Shown here piece by piece: positions 62,109 to 64,000 of a stretch of 64,000 nucleotides of DNA. Location of the stretch: positions 62,001 to 126,000 of the forward strand of contig NZ_JAGGJF010000006.1 in NCBI RefSeq assembly GCF_030466405.1, written 5' to 3'. Numbering within the stretch: the first letter of the stretch is position 1; each line of letters begins with the position of its first letter. Below the pieces are notes generated by a model that saw only the letters and a list, made by a program, of their open reading frames with translations, did not search any database and was not told where the DNA came from. The stretch comes from Pseudidiomarina terrestris. GTDB lineage: Bacteria > Pseudomonadota > Gammaproteobacteria > Enterobacterales > Alteromonadaceae. The position numbers and the translations under genes were made by a program.

Positions 62109-64000
62109 TTAACGCAACACGTGCAAGAAATGCATGTGTTTGTGATAGTGGTCGATAACATCGCCAATCACGGCTTCACGTGACCAACCAAGGATATCGT
62201 AATCCTGACCACCTTCACGCAAGTGAACTTCGGCACGGTAGTACTTCTCTTCTTCCGAGACATCACGTGGGTGTTGCGGTTGCTCTTCCTCAGCATGAAT
62301 AAACGCAGGCCGGATGTGGCTCACTAAATGAACCTGATAAACAAAGTCTATCTCATCACCATGGACCACGCGGAAAATCATTTGCTCGCCGTCGTCCTCT
62401 TCGATTTTTACAACCATATCGCTCTCACGCATTTCCTCCGCCACTTCATTTAGTGCGGGTTTGACCACTTGCGTTAAAAAGCGCTGTGCGACCTGCTGGC
62501 TTGGGAAATCGATAATATTGTGCAAACGTTCACGCCAATTCTTCGTGCTAGTGGCGGTGCCTGTCAGATAGTTATTCTGCAGCGCATCCTTTTTGTGCAC
62601 GTCAACCCTTAGAGCTTTAATAAGACCGTAGGTTGCGAACAATAATATTATGGTGAACGGTAACGCACTCGCAATCGTCATGGTTTGCAAGGCAGCCAAG
62701 CCGCCCGCAAGTAACAACACGATGGCGACAACACCCTCACCACCGGCCCAAAAGATACGTTGCCAAATTGGCGTATCATCACGCCCATTCGAACAAAGCA
62801 TATCGACGACCATCGACCCGGAATCCGAGGAGGTTACAAAGAAAACAATGACCATCAGCGTAGCCAGGCCGGCCAGGAAATCACTAAATGGAAAGCTCTC
62901 TAAGAAGGCAAACAGTGCCACAGGAACATCATTTTGAACTTGCTCAGCAAGCGAGGTCATTCCTTGGTTCAAAATCAACTCAATGGCTGAATTACCAAAG
63001 AACGTCATCCACATCATGGTAAAGCCTGAAGGCACGAGTAATACGCCAAGAACAAATTGGCGAATCGTACGACCTCGAGATACGCGGGCAATAAATAAGC
63101 CAACAAAAGGAGCCCAGCTTAACCACCAACCCCAGTAGAAAACTGTCCAACCACCAATCCAGTCACTTTTTTCATAAGCGAACAGATTAAATGTATTGCT
63201 GACTATTTCTGAAATGTAAGACCCCGTATTTTGCACCAACGCTTGGAGTAAGAATACGGTAGGACCAGCAACCAGCACAAAGATTAACAATAGTACCGCT
63301 AATCCCATGTTTAACTCAGATAATCGGCGGATGCCTTTATCCAGGCCCGTGGTCACCGAAATAATCGCTAACAGGGTTACCCCGATAATTAGCATGACCT
63401 GGACCGTGGTGGATACCGGGACACCGAATAAGTAGCCTAATCCTGAATTCACCTGCGCCACACCAAAACCAAGTGACGTTGCGACACCAAACACGGTACC
63501 TATTACCGCAAAAACATCGACCACATGGCCGATGGGACCATAGATACGCTCGCCTATCATCGGATACAAAGCTGAGCGCAAGGTTAGAGGCAAACCATGA
63601 CGGTAGGCGAAGAATGCCAAAATAAGCGCCACAATTGCATAAATAGCCCAAGCATGAAGACCCCAGTGGAAAAAGGTCACTTTCATTGCCTCGCGCGCAG
63701 CTTCCGTGGTTCCTGATTCAACAACGGGCGGCGAAAGAAAGTGCATCACCGGCTCTGCTACACCGAAAAACATTAAACCGATACCCATACCGGCAGAAAA
63801 CAGCATTGAGAACCAGGTTAGGTTCGAGTAATCGGGAGCAGAATGGTCCGGTCCTAATTTAATGGTACCGAAACGGGAGAAGCCAAGGTATAAGACGGAG
63901 AGCAGTATAAGAGCTACAGCTGCTACGTAAAACCAGCTACCATTTGTGATGATCGCTGACTGAATGGCGTCTAGAGTTTCATTGGCACCTTCAGGGAAAA
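62109..64000 (-). CDS. BCCT-family betaine/choline/carnitine transporter (5' end beyond window)
   Basis: The reading frame is open to the window end, so the true start lies outside; about 629 residues are visible. Early residues KLGPDHSAPDYS, SAGMGIGLMFFGVAEP and FHWGLHAW are diagnostic of BCCT carriers. A conserved WWLSWAPFVGLFIARVSRGRT follows. A cytoplasmic C-terminal region of about 180 residues extends beyond the last helix, as in BetT-type osmosensing members. It probably imports an osmolyte with Na+ or H+. The porin gene follows 16 bp downstream. Confidence 0.93.
   Translation of the reverse strand, partial: FPEGANETLDAIQSAIITNGSWFYVAAVALILLSVLYLGFSRFGTIKLGPDHSAPDYSNLTWFSMLFSAGMGIGLMFFGVAEPVMHFLSPPVVESGTTEAAREAMKVTFFHWGLHAWAIYAIVALILAFFAYRHGLPLTLRSALYPMIGERIYGPIGHVVDVFAVIGTVFGVATSLGFGVAQVNSGLGYLFGVPVSTTVQVMLIIGVTLLAIISVTTGLDKGIRRLSELNMGLAVLLLIFVLVAGPTVFLLQALVQNTGSYISEIVSNTFNLFAYEKSDWIGGWTVFYWGWWLSWAPFVGLFIARVSRGRTIRQFVLGVLLVPSGFTMMWMTFFGNSAIELILNQGMTSLAEQVQNDVPVALFAFLESFPFSDFLAGLATLMVIVFFVTSSDSGSMVVDMLCSNGRDDTPIWQRIFWAGGEGVVAIVLLLAGGLAALQTMTIASALPFTIILLFATYGLIKALRVDVHKKDALQNNYLTGTATSTKNWRERLHNIIDFPSQQVAQRFLTQVVKPALNEVAEEMRESDMVVKIEEDDGEQMIFRVVHGDEIDFVYQVHLVSHIRPAFIHAEEEQPQHPRDVSEEEKYYRAEVHLREGGQDYDILGWSREAVIGDVIDHYHKHMHFLHVLR

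Overview
The window looks like the chromosome of a marine gammaproteobacterium of the Alteromonadales, most likely Idiomarinaceae (Idiomarina, Pseudidiomarina or Aliidiomarina). This placement is inferred from protein character and gene order. Supporting signs are the Na+-pumping oxaloacetate decarboxylase operon, Smc-ScpAB rather than MukBEF, the smc-zipA-ligA block and several secreted amidohydrolases. Almost all of the sequence is dense core genome. I see no phage, insertion sequence, integron, CRISPR array or defence island. No gene-free stretch exceeds about 300 bases.

Layout. 1-0.8 kb: the start of a lipoprotein gene, a cysteine-cluster protein and two tandem tRNA-Asp genes. 1.0-4.1 kb: dnaQ-rnhA, a rhodanese, a methyltransferase and gloB (E. 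coli dnaQ-rnhA-yafS-gloB neighbourhood). 4.2-13.2 kb: mltD, then smc-zipA-ligA on the minus strand, and cysZ. 13.3-17.0 kb: a periplasmic binding-type protein, an S1/P1 nuclease, rimO and an HTH-DUF805 fusion. 17.0-24.4 kb: rmuC, class I fumarase, pabB-nudL-sdaA and cysB. 24.4-26.7 kb: yciH and a two-gene partner-switching module (PP2C phosphatase/kinase plus STAS). 26.9-33.0 kb: two secreted amidohydrolases, cytochrome c', cytochrome b561 and a stand-alone receiver. 33.0-40.0 kb: tyrA, rpsP-rimM-trmD-rplS, ffh, a YpjD-like protein and a CorB-like protein. 40.0-44.6 kb: a lytic-transglycosylase-like lipoprotein, gshA, a soluble hybrid histidine kinase and a 59-residue membrane protein. 44.7-51.4 kb: oadGAB, tRNA-Arg x2, tRNA-Ser, csrA and alaS. 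51.6-54.8 kb: a two-lobed aspartic protease, recX, a SIMPL lipoprotein and an agmatine-deiminase-like enzyme. 54.8-60.6 kb: rluB-scpB-scpA-yciO-rnm-fadH. 60.7-64 kb: an outer-membrane porin and a BCCT transporter cut by the window end.

Shared functions. Both parts of the Smc-ScpAB condensin lie in this window (smc near 8.9-12.3 kb, scpAB near 55.7-57.1 kb). Smc shares its operon with divisome (zipA) and ligase (ligA) genes. Translation and RNA functions cluster at 34-37.7 kb and 48-51.4 kb. Signalling is carried by an HsbRA/CrsRA-like partner switch, a sensorless hybrid kinase with its own Hpt, a single-domain receiver and CsrA.

I found no clearly undescribed multi-gene system. The best candidates for follow-up are the partner switch with a degenerate receiver, the sensorless hybrid kinase plus small membrane protein, the amidohydrolase pair in which two of three modules lost the metal-binding HxH motif, and the XRE-DUF805 membrane regulator. 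Several gene ends carry hairpins without a U-tract.
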